DNA from: Gemmatimonadota bacterium
GTDB lineage: Bacteria > Gemmatimonadota > Gemmatimonadetes > Gemmatimonadales > GWC2-71-9
Reading direction: 5' to 3'
DNA length: 19,948 nucleotides
Assembly (NCBI GenBank): GCA_003220985.1
Contig: QHTY01000152.1
Span: 1 to 19,948 of the forward strand
In this document: positions 4,955-14,911 of the stretch, piece after piece
How the letters are laid out: each line of letters begins with the position of its first letter
Position numbering within the stretch: position 1 is the stretch's first letter
Made by a program: the position numbers and the translations under genes
Notes under the pieces: generated by a model
What the model saw: the letters and a program-made list of their open reading frames with translations, nothing else
What the model was told of the DNA's origin: nothing
Databases searched by the model: none

Positions 4955-7075
4955 ATGCGGCTCCCGTCGCGCGTCTCCGGGGCAGCGGCGCTCATCGTCC
5001 GTATCGCGGTTTCGATCGCTGCACTCGTCAGTTTCGGCGCCGGGCTCGTCGCCTATGTCAACGGCCGCGTTCCCGCCGGGGAGAATCTGCCGCTCGCCGG
5101 CACCCTGCTCGTCCTCGCCGCCGCCATCACGCGTCGCTACGGCATCGCGCTCCCCGGAAACGGCTTCTCGTCGTACGTGCTCGGCGCGATGCTCTACGCG
5201 ATTCTCGATCATGGGTGGGCGTTCGCCGCGATCGTGGCTCCGCTCGCGATGATCGTCGGCGACGTGTTCCTGCGTCGCATGCCGCTGCGGACCGCGCTGG
5301 GCAATGCGTCTCACCTGACGGCGGGGTCCGCATTTGTTGGCTTGATGTATCTCCGGCTGAGCGGCGCAACGGGGGCCGCCGCCTTGTCGGCCGAGAACGC
5401 CTGGGTCGTTGCCCTGACCCTCGTGATTCTGCCGCTCATCGTGAACGGCACGTTCTATCTCGAGCTGGCGCTCGGACAGTCGATCGCCTGGGTAGATGCG
5501 CGGCTCACGCTGCGCTGGGAATCGATCGTCTATCTCGTGTCGGCGACGCTGGCGCTCGCGTGGTTGGCCGTCGTACACGCGGGCATTCCCGCCGGGACGC
5601 GCGCGATGTTTTTGCTCGCATTGATGATCGCCACGGCCGGCAGTCTCCAGGTGTTACGACTTGGCGTGCGCGCGGACGAGCTGCACTTGATTCAGCGGCT
5701 CGCGCAGGTGATTGCCGCCGAGTTGACGCTGACGCAGAGCTTCAAGCGCGTGCAGGAGCTGACCCGCCAGCTGGTGCCCTGGGAACAGATGGGATTTGCC
5801 CGCTACGACGCGCGCACGCGCCAAATGGAGCTCGTCGCCGATACTGCGGCGCAGCCGGGAACGACACTCCGCTTCGATGCCGACGCCGGTCTGACCGGCG
5901 AAGCCTTGCGACTGCGCCGTCCGGTCGTCGCGCATGGCCTCGCCAAGGATCAGGTTGTCGTCCCCGGCGCGGAAACGCCGGGGTCGGAAATGCTCGTCCC
6001 GCTGTACCACGCGGGGCAGCTGGTGGGGCTCTGGAGCGTGCGGCACTCCGACCCCGCGATGTACCGCCAGTCCGACGGCGATCTCCTCGAGTTGCTGGCG
6101 CCGCAGCTCGCGCTGATGGTTGCGATCGACGGCTCGTTGCGGCCGGTCACCGGCGCGTCCGATCAGACGATGCACTACGTGCAAACGCTCACCGCGACCA
6201 CGCAGGAGATCCACGCGTCGAGCCAGGAAGTGGCCGCTGCCGCGCAGCGCGCCAGCCACGGCGCCAGACAAGCCGCGACGCTGGTCGGAACGGCTGCGCG
6301 CGAAGCCGGCCAGCTGAAGGGAAGCGCGGCCGAGCTGGCAGCAGCCGGCGACCGGACGGGCGAGGCGGGCGCGCAAATGGAGAAAACCGCCGACCGCGTG
6401 CGCACCGGCACGCAGGACGCCGTGCGCCAGTTGACCGACCTCGGCGCCACCACCGAGGAAAGCGCCGCCGAAGTCGGCCGGCTGCGCGACGTCGCGACGC
6501 AGGTCGAGAAGTTCTCCGAGACGCTCGGCTTTGTGGCGAACCAGACGAATCTGCTCGCGCTTAACGCGACGATCGAGGCGGCGCGCGCCGGGATTCACGG
6601 CCGAGGATTCGCGGTCGTCGCCGACGAGGTCCACAAACTCGCAGAGGCGAGCGGGCGTGAGGCGCGCAATGTCGGCAAGGCGGTGCAGGACACGCGCCGC
6701 GCACTGGATCGCGCCGCACAGTTGATCGAGCGCATCCGGGCAGACCTCACTCAGGTCGTGCAGAACTCGGCGGCGTGGGTGCAGGACCTCGATCGGATCG
6801 CGGAGGCCGCCGCCGAGACGGCGCGCGCGGGAAAACAGGTCGCCCAATTCGGTCGCCAGAGCGCCGACCTCGCGGCGAAGATCACGGAATCGCTTGGCCA
6901 GGCGCGCGCCGGAGCCGAGACCTCGAGCCAGGAAGCCCAAGCCGTTGCCGCCGCGGCGGCTGAACAGTTGCGCGCGATCCAGGATCTCGCGCACGGCGCG
7001 ACCGAATTGTCTGCCCTCGCCGAGCAGCTCAGCCAGGCGCTGCGTTTCATTCGTGGAGGAAACGGGCACCCCTAA
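4955..7075 (+). CDS. Methyl-accepting chemotaxis-type signalling protein with multi-TM sensor and GAF domain
   Basis: This is a 706-residue inner-membrane receptor. Residues about 10-235 contain seven or eight hydrophobic segments (for example AALIVRIAVSIAALVSFGAG and SIVYLVSATLALAWLAVV), so the sensor is membrane-embedded rather than a periplasmic loop. Residues about 250-395 look like a GAF domain (LTLTQSFKRVQELTRQLVPWEQ, then MLVPLYHAGQLVGLWSV). The rest is a long Ala/Gln-rich coiled coil with the MCP signalling tip around 520-565 (QTNLLALNATIEAARAG, RGFAVVADEVHKLAE). This tip would bind CheW/CheA. I see no HAMP domain; the GAF domain stands in its place. No che genes are nearby, so the pathway it feeds is unknown. 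The ATG at 4955 is chosen over a TTG at 4919 that overlaps the -35. Confidence 0.88.
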   Translation: MRLPSRVSGAAALIVRIAVSIAALVSFGAGLVAYVNGRVPAGENLPLAGTLLVLAAAITRRYGIALPGNGFSSYVLGAMLYAILDHGWAFAAIVAPLAMIVGDVFLRRMPLRTALGNASHLTAGSAFVGLMYLRLSGATGAAALSAENAWVVALTLVILPLIVNGTFYLELALGQSIAWVDARLTLRWESIVYLVSATLALAWLAVVHAGIPAGTRAMFLLALMIATAGSLQVLRLGVRADELHLIQRLAQVIAAELTLTQSFKRVQELTRQLVPWEQMGFARYDARTRQMELVADTAAQPGTTLRFDADAGLTGEALRLRRPVVAHGLAKDQVVVPGAETPGSEMLVPLYHAGQLVGLWSVRHSDPAMYRQSDGDLLELLAPQLALMVAIDGSLRPVTGASDQTMHYVQTLTATTQEIHASSQEVAAAAQRASHGARQAATLVGTAAREAGQLKGSAAELAAAGDRTGEAGAQMEKTADRVRTGTQDAVRQLTDLGATTEESAAEVGRLRDVATQVEKFSETLGFVANQTNLLALNATIEAARAGIHGRGFAVVADEVHKLAEASGREARNVGKAVQDTRRALDRAAQLIERIRADLTQVVQNSAAWVQDLDRIAEAAAETARAGKQVAQFGRQSADLAAKITESLGQARAGAETSSQEAQAVAAAAAEQLRAIQDLAHGATELSALAEQLSQALRFIRGGNGHP

Positions 7076-7180
7076 GACCAGACGGATGGTGATGCGCGCT
7101 ACAAATGGACGCGCTACAGGGGTTTCTCAACCTGGTGCAGATTATTAACGTGGGAGTGTCGTTAACCTCAGGGGAGTAAC
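7076..7180. other. Intergenic region before the tandem OmpA genes, with repeats
   Basis: A 9-bp direct repeat CGCGCTACA occurs at 7095-7103 and 7110-7118 (15-bp period). An inverted repeat TTAACG / CGTTAA (7145-7150 and 7160-7165) has a 9-bp spacer. The AT-rich GATTAT at 7140-7145 may be a -10, but no good -35 is present. A Shine-Dalgarno GGGGAG (7171-7176) precedes the ATG by four bases. Confidence 0.5.
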
Positions 7181-8626
7181 ATGCGCCCGCAGACGACACT
7201 GTTCGCGTTGTGTCTCACTGCCGTTCCAGCCCTCTGTGTTGCCCAGCATACCCATCAGTTCGAAATCGGCGGGTTCGGCTCGTACACGCGCTATGATCAC
7301 GCCTTCCAGTTGGACAAGCAGATCGGCGGTGGCGGCCGGCTCGGCTATTTCTTCAGTCCCCACGTCGGGCTCGAGTTCGAACTCGGCTCCCAGCAGCCGA
7401 CGCCCTGGGCGGGCGGCGTCAACCCGACGGTGACGCTGGGGAGCGGCAGTCTGGTACTCAACACCGGGGGCACGCACAACCTCTTCTATATTCTCGGCGG
7501 CTATACCCGAGTCGAGTTCGGCGATCGTCCCGGCTACAGCTTCAACGACAACGCGCTGCATGGGGCGATCGGGGACCGGCTGTTCTTCGGCGACCGGGTC
7601 GCCCTCCGAATCGAAGGACGCGCTATCTACTCTCCCAGTACCCGGTTCTCGGGCGGTAACTGGGCCGGCCACGTCGTGGCGTCCGCCGGGCTCTCCATCT
7701 TCACCGGGCCGAGCGCATTCCGCGACGCCGACCAGGATGGCATAGCCGACCGTACGGACGCTTGCCCGTCCACACCGGCAGGCGCGGTGGTGGACGCGCG
7801 CGGCTGCCCGACCGATTCCGACCGCGACGGCGTGTTCAACGGCCTCGATGCCTGTCCGAATACGGTCGAGCACGCAGAGGTCGACGCCCGCGGCTGCCCC
7901 AAGGACGCCGATGCTGACGGAGTGTATGACGGGATCGACAAGTGCCCTGGAACCATGACCGGGGCTCGCGTGGATGCGCAGGGCTGTCCGACGGATGCGG
8001 ACGCCGACGGCGTTCCCGATGGTCCCGATCAATGTCCCAATACGCCGCCCGGCGCCACCGTCGACACGACCGGCTGTCCGGTCGACAGCGACAAGGATGG
8101 CGTGCCCGACGGCCTCGACAAATGCCCCAACACGCCGGCAGGCACGGAAGTCGATACGGCCGGTTGCCAACGTGCGTCCGACACTGACGGCGACGGCATC
8201 GACGACACCAAGGACAAATGCCCCGGTACCGCCGCCGGCACGCGTGTCGATGCGGCAGGGTGTCCGATCCTCTTCACCGAGGCGAAGACGCCCGTCGTCC
8301 TGCGTGGCGTGACGTTCGAAATTGGGCGCTCGGCGCTGAAGCCCGACTCGTACACGATACTCGACATCGTGGCGGCGTCGCTCGTCGCCAACCCTGACAT
8401 CAAGATCGAAATCGCCGGTCATACGGATAACACGGGAATGTCCGTGACCAACCTGCGCCTCTCTCAGGCTCGCGCGCAGGCGGTACTGACGTATCTGGCG
8501 ACCAAGGGTGTCGCGCTCGACCGGATGGTCGCCAAGGGCTACGGCCCCACGCAGCCCGTCGCGCCCAACACGACGCCGGCCGGCCGAGCGTTGAACCGGC
8601 GCGTCGAGCTGCGGCAGACTAACTGA
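7181..8626 (+). CDS. OmpA-family outer-membrane protein with TSP type-3 repeats, copy 1
   Basis: This is a 481-residue envelope protein. A signal peptide (MRPQTTLFALCLTAVPALCVAQ) precedes an eight-strand-type beta-barrel, residues about 23-180, with alternating strands such as FEIGGFGSYTRY and GGRLGYFFSPHVGLEFELG. Residues 182-362 are six thrombospondin type-3 units of about 30 residues (DxDxDGVxDGxDxCPxTPxGxxVDxxGCP) with paired Cys and many Asp, expected to bind calcium. Residues about 370-481 are the OmpA C-terminal domain that binds peptidoglycan: HTDNTG, NLRLSQARAQAVLTYL, RALNRRVEL. It would tether the outer membrane to the wall. A clear Shine-Dalgarno (GGGGAG) supports the ATG. A paralogue begins 14 bases downstream, so the pair is an operon created by tandem duplication. 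Confidence 0.92.
   Translation: MRPQTTLFALCLTAVPALCVAQHTHQFEIGGFGSYTRYDHAFQLDKQIGGGGRLGYFFSPHVGLEFELGSQQPTPWAGGVNPTVTLGSGSLVLNTGGTHNLFYILGGYTRVEFGDRPGYSFNDNALHGAIGDRLFFGDRVALRIEGRAIYSPSTRFSGGNWAGHVVASAGLSIFTGPSAFRDADQDGIADRTDACPSTPAGAVVDARGCPTDSDRDGVFNGLDACPNTVEHAEVDARGCPKDADADGVYDGIDKCPGTMTGARVDAQGCPTDADADGVPDGPDQCPNTPPGATVDTTGCPVDSDKDGVPDGLDKCPNTPAGTEVDTAGCQRASDTDGDGIDDTKDKCPGTAAGTRVDAAGCPILFTEAKTPVVLRGVTFEIGRSALKPDSYTILDIVAASLVANPDIKIEIAGHTDNTGMSVTNLRLSQARAQAVLTYLATKGVALDRMVAKGYGPTQPVAPNTTPAGRALNRRVELRQTN
7724..8266 (+). repeat. TSP type-3 repeat array, six units
   Basis: Six in-frame units of about 90 bp encode DxDxDG...CP...GCP modules. Unit six carries an extra two residues (ASDTDGDG). 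The DNA copies are diverged, so purifying selection on protein rather than recent expansion is likely. Confidence 0.85.
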
Positions 8627-8640
8627 GGCGGAGGCCAATC

Positions 8641-10317
8641 GTGAGAAAGCTCGCCCCGATACTTGTGCTGCTGGCGCTGTCGGCAAACCCGCTCGCGGCA
8701 CAGTACGATCGCCGGTATGAAGTCGGCTTGTTCGGCGCGTTCACGAAATACGACAACACGTTCGGTTTGTCGAACAAGCTCGGTGGCGGCGTGCGGTTCG
8801 CCTACGCTGTGACGCCGATGATCGGCCTCGAGGTGGAAGCTCTGTTTCAATCGCCGCAGGATGTCGGCACGGCGCACCTCGAGCCGCTGATCGGCGGGGG
8901 CAGTCTCGTCGTGAACACGCTGAACGCGAGCCGGATGACGGTCTACCTGCTGGGTGGCTACTCGCGCCTCGATTTCGGCGGCACCAATCCCTATCGCTTC
9001 ACGGACGGCGGTGTCCATGGCGGGGCTGGCGTGAAGATGTACATGACCTCACGCGTGGCGTTCCGGTTCGAGGCACGGGGCATCTACACGCCACAGACGA
9101 GCAGCACGTTCAGCCAGCATGCCACCCACTTCGTCGGATCGGCGGGGGTCGCCTTCTTCCAGTCAGACAGCCGTCAGCGGCCGGGCGACGCCGATGGCGA
9201 TCGCGTCGCCGACACGGACGATGCGTGTCCCGATACCCCGCACGGTGCTACGGTCGACAAGCGCGGCTGTCCCGCCGACGCGGACAGCGATGGCGTCCTG
9301 AATGGGATCGATGCCTGTCCCGACACGCCGACTGGCGCAACGGTTGACGCGCGCGGCTGCCCGCACGATCAGGACGGCGACAAGGTGCTCGACGGGATCG
9401 ATCAGTGTCCCGACACCCCTGCCGGCGCGACGGTCGACGCCAAAGGTTGTCCGGCGGCGGCGGCCGGCCCCGGGGATTCGGATGGCGACGGCGTAAACGA
9501 TCTGCTCGACAAATGCCCGGCAACACCTGCCGGCGCCAAGGTCGATAGCGACGGCTGTCCGATCGATTCCGACCATGACGGCGTCTGGGACGGCATCGAT
9601 AGGTGCCCCGATACGCCCGCTGGTGCGACGGTCGATGCGAATGGCTGTCCCTCCGATTCCGACGGCGACAAGGTGTTCGACGGGATCGATCGCTGCCCGG
9701 ACACGGTCCCCGGCACACCGGTGGATGCCACCGGCTGCCCGGCGGACAGCGACAAGGACGGCGTGCCGGACAGCCTGGACAAATGCCCCAACACCCCCAG
9801 CGGCATTCAGGTCGATGGGAATGGCTGCCCGATCGCGCACGACACGGATGGCGACGGCGTGGTCGATTCACAGGATCGTTGCCCCAACACGCCGCCGGGA
9901 TCGCGCGTCGATCAGTTCGGCTGCTTGCTGTTGTTCGAGCCCGTCACGCCGGCACCGCCGGGCGCGCCGCCGGCTCGTCCCACGCTCATCTTGCAAGGCG
10001 TCAATTTCCAAACGGGACGGTCGGTGCTGACACGCGAGTCGTACGCCGTGCTCGATCAGGTCGCGGCGTCGCTGGTTGCCAATCCCCAGATCCGGATCGA
10101 AATCGCCGGCTACACCGACTCGACCGGCGGCAAGATGATGAATCTGCGGCTCTCGATGGGCCGCGCGGGCGCCGTGCAGCACTATCTGGCGCGCAAAGGG
10201 GTCAGCCCGCTGCGGATGCGGGCGCGCGGATTTGGAGCCTCGGGATACATTGCGCCGAACTCGACGGCTGAAGGACGAGCGAAGAACAGGCGCGTCGAGC
10301 TACATAAGCTGAACTAA
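8641..10317 (+). CDS. OmpA-family outer-membrane protein with TSP type-3 repeats, copy 2
   Basis: This 558-residue paralogue of the preceding gene has the same order of parts: signal peptide (MRKLAPILVLLALSANPLAAQ), beta-barrel to about residue 178 (YEVGLFGAFTKYDNTFGLSN, MTVYLLGGYSRLDFG), then eight TSP3 units (183-429). A proline-rich linker (PVTPAPPGAPPARP) follows, and then the OmpA peptidoglycan-binding domain (about 445-558: IAGYTDSTGG, NLRLSMGRAGAVQHYL, RAKNRRVEL). It has two more repeats than copy 1, which accounts for most of the length difference. The start is GTG at 8641, supported by GGAGG six bases upstream. Unit four has an insert AAAAGPG that breaks the regular spacing. The role is probably structural, bridging outer membrane and peptidoglycan. 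It is likely co-transcribed with copy 1 and ended by the hairpin at 10358. Confidence 0.92.
   Translation: MRKLAPILVLLALSANPLAAQYDRRYEVGLFGAFTKYDNTFGLSNKLGGGVRFAYAVTPMIGLEVEALFQSPQDVGTAHLEPLIGGGSLVVNTLNASRMTVYLLGGYSRLDFGGTNPYRFTDGGVHGGAGVKMYMTSRVAFRFEARGIYTPQTSSTFSQHATHFVGSAGVAFFQSDSRQRPGDADGDRVADTDDACPDTPHGATVDKRGCPADADSDGVLNGIDACPDTPTGATVDARGCPHDQDGDKVLDGIDQCPDTPAGATVDAKGCPAAAAGPGDSDGDGVNDLLDKCPATPAGAKVDSDGCPIDSDHDGVWDGIDRCPDTPAGATVDANGCPSDSDGDKVFDGIDRCPDTVPGTPVDATGCPADSDKDGVPDSLDKCPNTPSGIQVDGNGCPIAHDTDGDGVVDSQDRCPNTPPGSRVDQFGCLLLFEPVTPAPPGAPPARPTLILQGVNFQTGRSVLTRESYAVLDQVAASLVANPQIRIEIAGYTDSTGGKMMNLRLSMGRAGAVQHYLARKGVSPLRMRARGFGASGYIAPNSTAEGRAKNRRVELHKLN
9187..9927 (+). repeat. TSP type-3 repeat array, eight units
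   Basis: Eight in-frame units of about 90 bp (DxDGDxVxDGIDxCPDTPxGATVDxxGCP) have a short Ala/Gly-rich insert before unit four. Units 2, 3 and 5 are closest to each other in protein sequence (DTPxGATVDA), suggesting internal duplication or conversion. Confidence 0.85.
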
Positions 10318-10318
10318 C

Positions 10319-10479
10319 GTCTGACGGTCGGACGGAGGGACTGTCGGACTGTGGAACGACCCCGGTCGCGCTGTGCGGCCGGGGTCGGTAGTTTTCTGGC
10401 CCCACGACAAACCGAGCGTTCTCCATGCGCAGTTCTGGGATCGCGGTCCTCATTCTGTGCATCAGTCCGACCGTCAGAC
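10319..10479. repeat. 15-bp perfect inverted repeat spanning the OmpA-S9 gap
   Basis: GTCTGACGGTCGGAC (10319-10333) is the exact reverse complement of 10465-10479, which lies within the signal-peptide codons of the S9 peptidase. A second partial copy of the left arm, GTCGGACTG, occurs at 10343-10351 and also matches the right arm (10463-10471). Confidence 0.7.
10358..10395 (+). terminator. Probable terminator after the tandem OmpA genes
   Basis: A 12-bp stem GACCCCGGTCGC / GCGGCCGGGGTC with one G-U pair closes a five-base loop (10358-10386). TTTT follows at 10392-10395, five bases past the stem. The T-tract is short and displaced, so termination may be partial. It lies 41 bases after the stop codon of the second OmpA gene. 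Confidence 0.6.
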
Positions 10480-12518
10480 TGTCCGCGCAGGCGCGGGCCT
10501 GGCAGTCCACGGACTACTATCGACTGAACGTCGTCAGCAATCCGGCGCTTTCTCCGGACGGCCGGCGCGTAGCCTTCGTCCTGACGACGGTCGTGGAAGA
10601 CAAGGACCGCCGCCACAACGAGATCTGGATGGCGCCCGCCGACGGATCCGCGCCCGCATTCCGGTACACCAGCCCTTCGACGGATGCGTCGAGTCCCCGG
10701 TGGTCGCCGGACGGTGGTCTGCTCGCGTTTTCGAGCAAGCGTGAGGGCTCGGACGACGACATCTGGTTCCTGCGGACGGCAGCACCCGGCGGCGAGGCGT
10801 TCCAGATCAGGGGTGTGCACGCCATGCCGGTCTTTTCGCCTGACGGGCGGTGGCTGGCCTACTCCTGGCGCGGCGAGGAACCGGACAGCATGAAGAAGGA
10901 AACGTGGCGCACGCGCCTGTCACCGACCGCGATTACTCGCGGACCCGACCCGAAGCGTTTTGACGGCCGCGTGTACACCTCGATCCCGATCGTCGCCGAT
11001 GAGCGCGGCTACCTGCCGCCGCGAGAGATCCGCCGTCCCAGCCATCTGTATCTCGTGCCGATCGCCGGCGGCACACCGCGTCAGCTGACCAGTGGCGAGT
11101 TGAGCCAGACCTCGCCGGCCTGGTCGCCTGAGGGCAGCACGATCGTGTTCGAGCAGGACTCGACGGAGAATCGGGAAGTCCGTGACGACGCGTATCCGGC
11201 ACTGTTTCTGCTCACGATCGCCGACGGAACGATCCGACCGCTCCGGACGGGTTTCGTGCAGAGCAGCTCTGCGGCGTGGTCGCCGGACGGCAAGTCGATC
11301 GCGTTCGTGTGCTCGAAGGGCCGGGGAATGGAGAACGACATCTGCGTCGTTCCAGTCAGTGGTGGCAATGTGCGAAACCTGACCGTGGATTGGAGCCTCG
11401 ATCCGAACGACCCCACCTGGTCGGCAGACGGCAAGACGATCTACTTCACCGCCGAGGCGAACGGCAACGTGCACCTCTACGCTGTCGCCGCCGCGGGCGG
11501 CGCGGTTCGGCAAGTCACGACTGGTGAACGGCAGCTGCGCGGATTCAGCCTGAGCGCGGACAGACATGCGCTCACCTACACCGCAAGTGATGTGACGCAC
11601 GGGACGGAGCTGTATGTGGCGCCACTCGCTCCATCCCGCGGCGTCGAGCGGCGGCTGACCACCTTCAATGATTCGCTCCTCAAGCAGGTCGCGCTCATTC
11701 CTGCCGACACGTTCTGGTTCACCGGCGTCGGCGGCTTGAAGATCGAAGGGTGGTTGATGAAGCCCTTCGGATACCAGCCGAGGAAGACCTATCCACTCGT
11801 GCTCTCGATTCACGGCGGGCCGCACTCCAACTATGGCAACGTGCTGTTTCCAGAATTCCAGATGCTGGCCGGTCAGGGGTACTGGATGCTGTTCACGAAC
11901 CCCCGCGGCTCGACTGGCTACGGCCACGCGTTCACGTATGCGACGCGCGGGCGCTGGGGCATGGAAGACTATCAGGATCTGATGCAGGCGGTCGATATCG
12001 CGATCGCGCGCGCCAAGGGCGGCGTCGATACGACGCGGATGGCGGTGCTGGGCGGCTCGTACGGCGGCTTCATGACGAACTGGATCGTTGGCCACACGAA
12101 TCGCTTCCGCGTTGCGCAGACCGACCGGTCGATCTTCAACTGGTATTCCTGGTATGGCTCCTCGGACGCTCAGGGGCTCACCGAGTACGAATTCCGCGGC
12201 GCTCCCTGGGAGAGTGATTCGCTCTACCGCGTGCTGTCGCCCATGGCGTATGTAAACACCATGCATACGCCGATGCTGATCGTGCATTCCGAAGACGACA
12301 AGCGTGTGCCGATCACCGATGCCGAGCAGCTCTTCGTGTCCCTGCGCAAGCGCGGGATTCCGGCGGAATTCGTGCGCTATCCGCGCTCGTTCCACGGCCT
12401 CTCCCGCACCGGCCCACCGTGGTTGCTCGTGGATCGCCTCGAACGCATCCGCACGTGGTTCGCGCACTGGATCGGAACGGGCGAGGCGGCACCGGCGGCA
12501 ACGACGAGCCAGCATTGA
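10425..12518 (+). CDS. S9-family serine peptidase (prolyl oligopeptidase/acylaminoacyl-peptidase type), exported
   Basis: This is a 697-residue exported peptidase. A signal peptide (to LSAQA, about residue 24) is followed by a WD40/TolB-like beta-propeller with repeated SPDG blades (NPALSPDGRRVAF, SPRWSPDGGLLAF, SAAWSPDGKSIAF, DPTWSADGKTIYF) up to about residue 410. An alpha/beta-hydrolase domain occupies about 440-690. The catalytic triad is visible: Ser545 in GGSYGG, Asp625 in EDDKRVP and His657 in SFHGLSR. Such enzymes cleave short peptides in the periplasm or outside the cell; the propeller limits access of large substrates. The M14 gene starts two bases after the stop, so they form an operon. 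There is no clear Shine-Dalgarno at the ATG. An alternative specificity (dipeptidyl versus acylaminoacyl) cannot be decided from sequence alone. Confidence 0.92.
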   Translation: MRSSGIAVLILCISPTVRLSAQARAWQSTDYYRLNVVSNPALSPDGRRVAFVLTTVVEDKDRRHNEIWMAPADGSAPAFRYTSPSTDASSPRWSPDGGLLAFSSKREGSDDDIWFLRTAAPGGEAFQIRGVHAMPVFSPDGRWLAYSWRGEEPDSMKKETWRTRLSPTAITRGPDPKRFDGRVYTSIPIVADERGYLPPREIRRPSHLYLVPIAGGTPRQLTSGELSQTSPAWSPEGSTIVFEQDSTENREVRDDAYPALFLLTIADGTIRPLRTGFVQSSSAAWSPDGKSIAFVCSKGRGMENDICVVPVSGGNVRNLTVDWSLDPNDPTWSADGKTIYFTAEANGNVHLYAVAAAGGAVRQVTTGERQLRGFSLSADRHALTYTASDVTHGTELYVAPLAPSRGVERRLTTFNDSLLKQVALIPADTFWFTGVGGLKIEGWLMKPFGYQPRKTYPLVLSIHGGPHSNYGNVLFPEFQMLAGQGYWMLFTNPRGSTGYGHAFTYATRGRWGMEDYQDLMQAVDIAIARAKGGVDTTRMAVLGGSYGGFMTNWIVGHTNRFRVAQTDRSIFNWYSWYGSSDAQGLTEYEFRGAPWESDSLYRVLSPMAYVNTMHTPMLIVHSEDDKRVPITDAEQLFVSLRKRGIPAEFVRYPRSFHGLSRTGPPWLLVDRLERIRTWFAHWIGTGEAAPAATTSQH

Positions 12519-12520
12519 AC

Positions 12521-14860
<2,340 letters not shown>

Positions 14861-14871
14861 CGGCGTAGTCC

Positions 14872-14901
14872 TTGCCCGTTCCGGGGTCAGTTTCCTATGT
14901 T
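14872..14901 (+). promoter_or_regulatory. Putative promoter of the DUF4015 gene
   Basis: TTGCCC (14872-14877), an 18-bp spacer and TATGTT (14896-14901) end 10 bases before the ATG at 14912. The -10 covers the earlier in-frame ATG at 14897, which favours the later start and a very short leader. Confidence 0.4.
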
Positions 14902-14911
14902 GGTGACCCCT

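Noticed and set aside
4885..6564. 559-residue Arg/Ala-rich open frame on the plus strand
   Set aside because: It is an out-of-frame shadow of the receptor gene in G+C-rich DNA, with arginine-rich low-complexity sequence and no domain.
7145..8701. 518-residue antisense frame over the first OmpA gene, with repetitive protein sequence
   Set aside because: The apparent repeats are the complement of the TSP3 units; the sense strand has signal peptide, barrel and OmpA domain.
9187..9927. 90-bp periodic repeats considered as a CRISPR or minisatellite
   Set aside because: The period matches in-frame TSP3 protein modules with diverged DNA; there are no identical repeats with unique spacers.
12419..12520. 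M14 gene starting at the ATG inside the S9 gene
   Set aside because: This would put 34 residues before a clear signal peptide. GTG 12521, two bases after the S9 stop, starts it correctly.
14897..14911. DUF4015 gene start at ATG 14897
   Set aside because: This ATG lies inside the putative -10 (TATGTT), and ATG 14912 gives a standard signal peptide. It remains possible.
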